The notes beneath the pieces were generated by a model. It worked only from the letters and a program-made list of their open reading frames with translations. It was not told the origin of the DNA and did no database searches. From Campylobacteraceae bacterium (GTDB lineage Bacteria; Campylobacterota; Campylobacteria; Campylobacterales; Sulfurospirillaceae), in the NCBI GenBank assembly GCA_027013265.1, contig JALUXQ010000201.1, positions 1-7,084 on the forward strand: a DNA stretch of 7,084 nt. The letters are read 5' to 3'. Below, piece by piece: positions 6,638 through 7,084 of the stretch (positions are counted from its first letter, which is position 1; each line of letters starts with the position of its first letter). The position numbers and the translations under genes are program-made.

Positions 6638-7084
6638 ATGAAAATAGCTATCGTTAAATTATCTGCTCTTGGTGATATTGTTCATGCTATGATAGTTTTA
6701 CAGTACATAAAAAATTATAATTCCAATATAACCATAGATTGGTTTGTTGAAGATAGATTTTCTGGTATATTAGAAAACAACTCTCATATAAATTGCATCT
6801 ATGGTCTAAAGATAAAAGATAATAAAATAGGTCTATACAAAGAGTATCTGAAGCTAAAAAAACTCGACTCTTATGATTTAGTTATAGACTTACAAGGTCT
6901 TATCAAGTCAGCCTTAGTCTCTAGGATATTAGGTAAAAATGTAGCTGGTTTTGATAGAAATTCCCTTCGTGAACGCTTAGCTTCTGCTTTTTACACCAAA
7001 ACTTTTTCTATACCTTATGAAGAAAATGTTATCAAGAGAAATATGCTACTAGTTTGCAAAACTCTTGGATTTGACATGCCAAAT
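6638..7084 (+). CDS. waaC: Lipopolysaccharide heptosyltransferase I WaaC (N-terminal part, runs off window)
   Basis: Family GT9 glycosyltransferase that adds the first L-glycero-D-manno-heptose to Kdo2-lipid A on the cytoplasmic face of the inner membrane. The visible 149 codons are open to the right edge; the full protein should be about 320-350 residues, so roughly the N-terminal acceptor-binding Rossmann domain is present. MKIAIVKLSALGDIVHAM at the N-terminus carries D13, the position of the catalytic base in E. coli WaaC, and DLQGLIKSAL at 84-93 is a typical GT9 core motif followed by GFDRNSLRERLAS at 104-116. The C-terminal ADP-heptose-binding domain lies outside the window. AAGGA at 6622-6626 is 11 bases from the ATG, a rather long spacing. 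It is transcribed divergently from the exonuclease/mutase unit. WaaF (heptosyltransferase II) is the main alternative; the KLSALGDIVHAM start favours WaaC. Confidence 0.88.
   Translation, partial: MKIAIVKLSALGDIVHAMIVLQYIKNYNSNITIDWFVEDRFSGILENNSHINCIYGLKIKDNKIGLYKEYLKLKKLDSYDLVIDLQGLIKSALVSRILGKNVAGFDRNSLRERLASAFYTKTFSIPYEENVIKRNMLLVCKTLGFDMPN

Overview
This window is an ordinary, gene-dense stretch of chromosome from an AT-rich bacterium, most likely a member of the Campylobacterota (formerly Epsilonproteobacteria), perhaps close to Sulfurimonas. The evidence is the very AT-rich and A/T-homopolymer-rich coding sequence, the character of the CheY protein, and the order cheY-prmA-ftsH, which I recall from Helicobacter and Campylobacter. 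The genus is a guess.

Seven of the eight genes lie on the minus strand and read leftward from about 6574 to the left edge. In transcription order they are a predicted PolB-type 3'-5' exonuclease (6574-5795), a phosphomannomutase/phosphoglucomutase (5811-4441), hisH (4444-3833), hisA (3832-3110), a 60-base gap, cheY (3049-2684), prmA (2680-1853) and the first 617 codons of ftsH (1852-1, cut by the window edge). The first four genes are joined by a 17-base overlap, a 4-base ATGA overlap and a direct stop/start junction, so they look like one translationally coupled unit. The last three are equally tight (3-base gap, then zero gap). They may have their own weak promoter in the hisA-cheY gap, although no terminator separates them from hisA. 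The eighth gene, a heptosyltransferase of the WaaC type, starts at 6638 on the plus strand and runs off the right edge. The 63-base divergent spacer holds a perfect palindrome, TATAATTATA, that can serve as a -10 box in both directions.

Functionally the genes are housekeeping. The mutase and WaaC both serve sugar supply and assembly of lipopolysaccharide. HisH and HisA are consecutive players around the PRFAR step of histidine synthesis; their partner HisF is not in the window. CheY is the single-domain chemotaxis response regulator, PrmA methylates ribosomal protein L11, and FtsH is the membrane AAA+ protease. All visible reading frames are intact with their catalytic residues present. I found no mobile element, CRISPR array, RNA gene, prophage or defence system, and I do not think this window holds an undescribed system. 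The points worth a second look are small: the shared palindromic promoter, a TTG start for cheY, long A-tracts in prmA where slippage would truncate the protein, and a poorly characterised exonuclease heading a metabolic operon.
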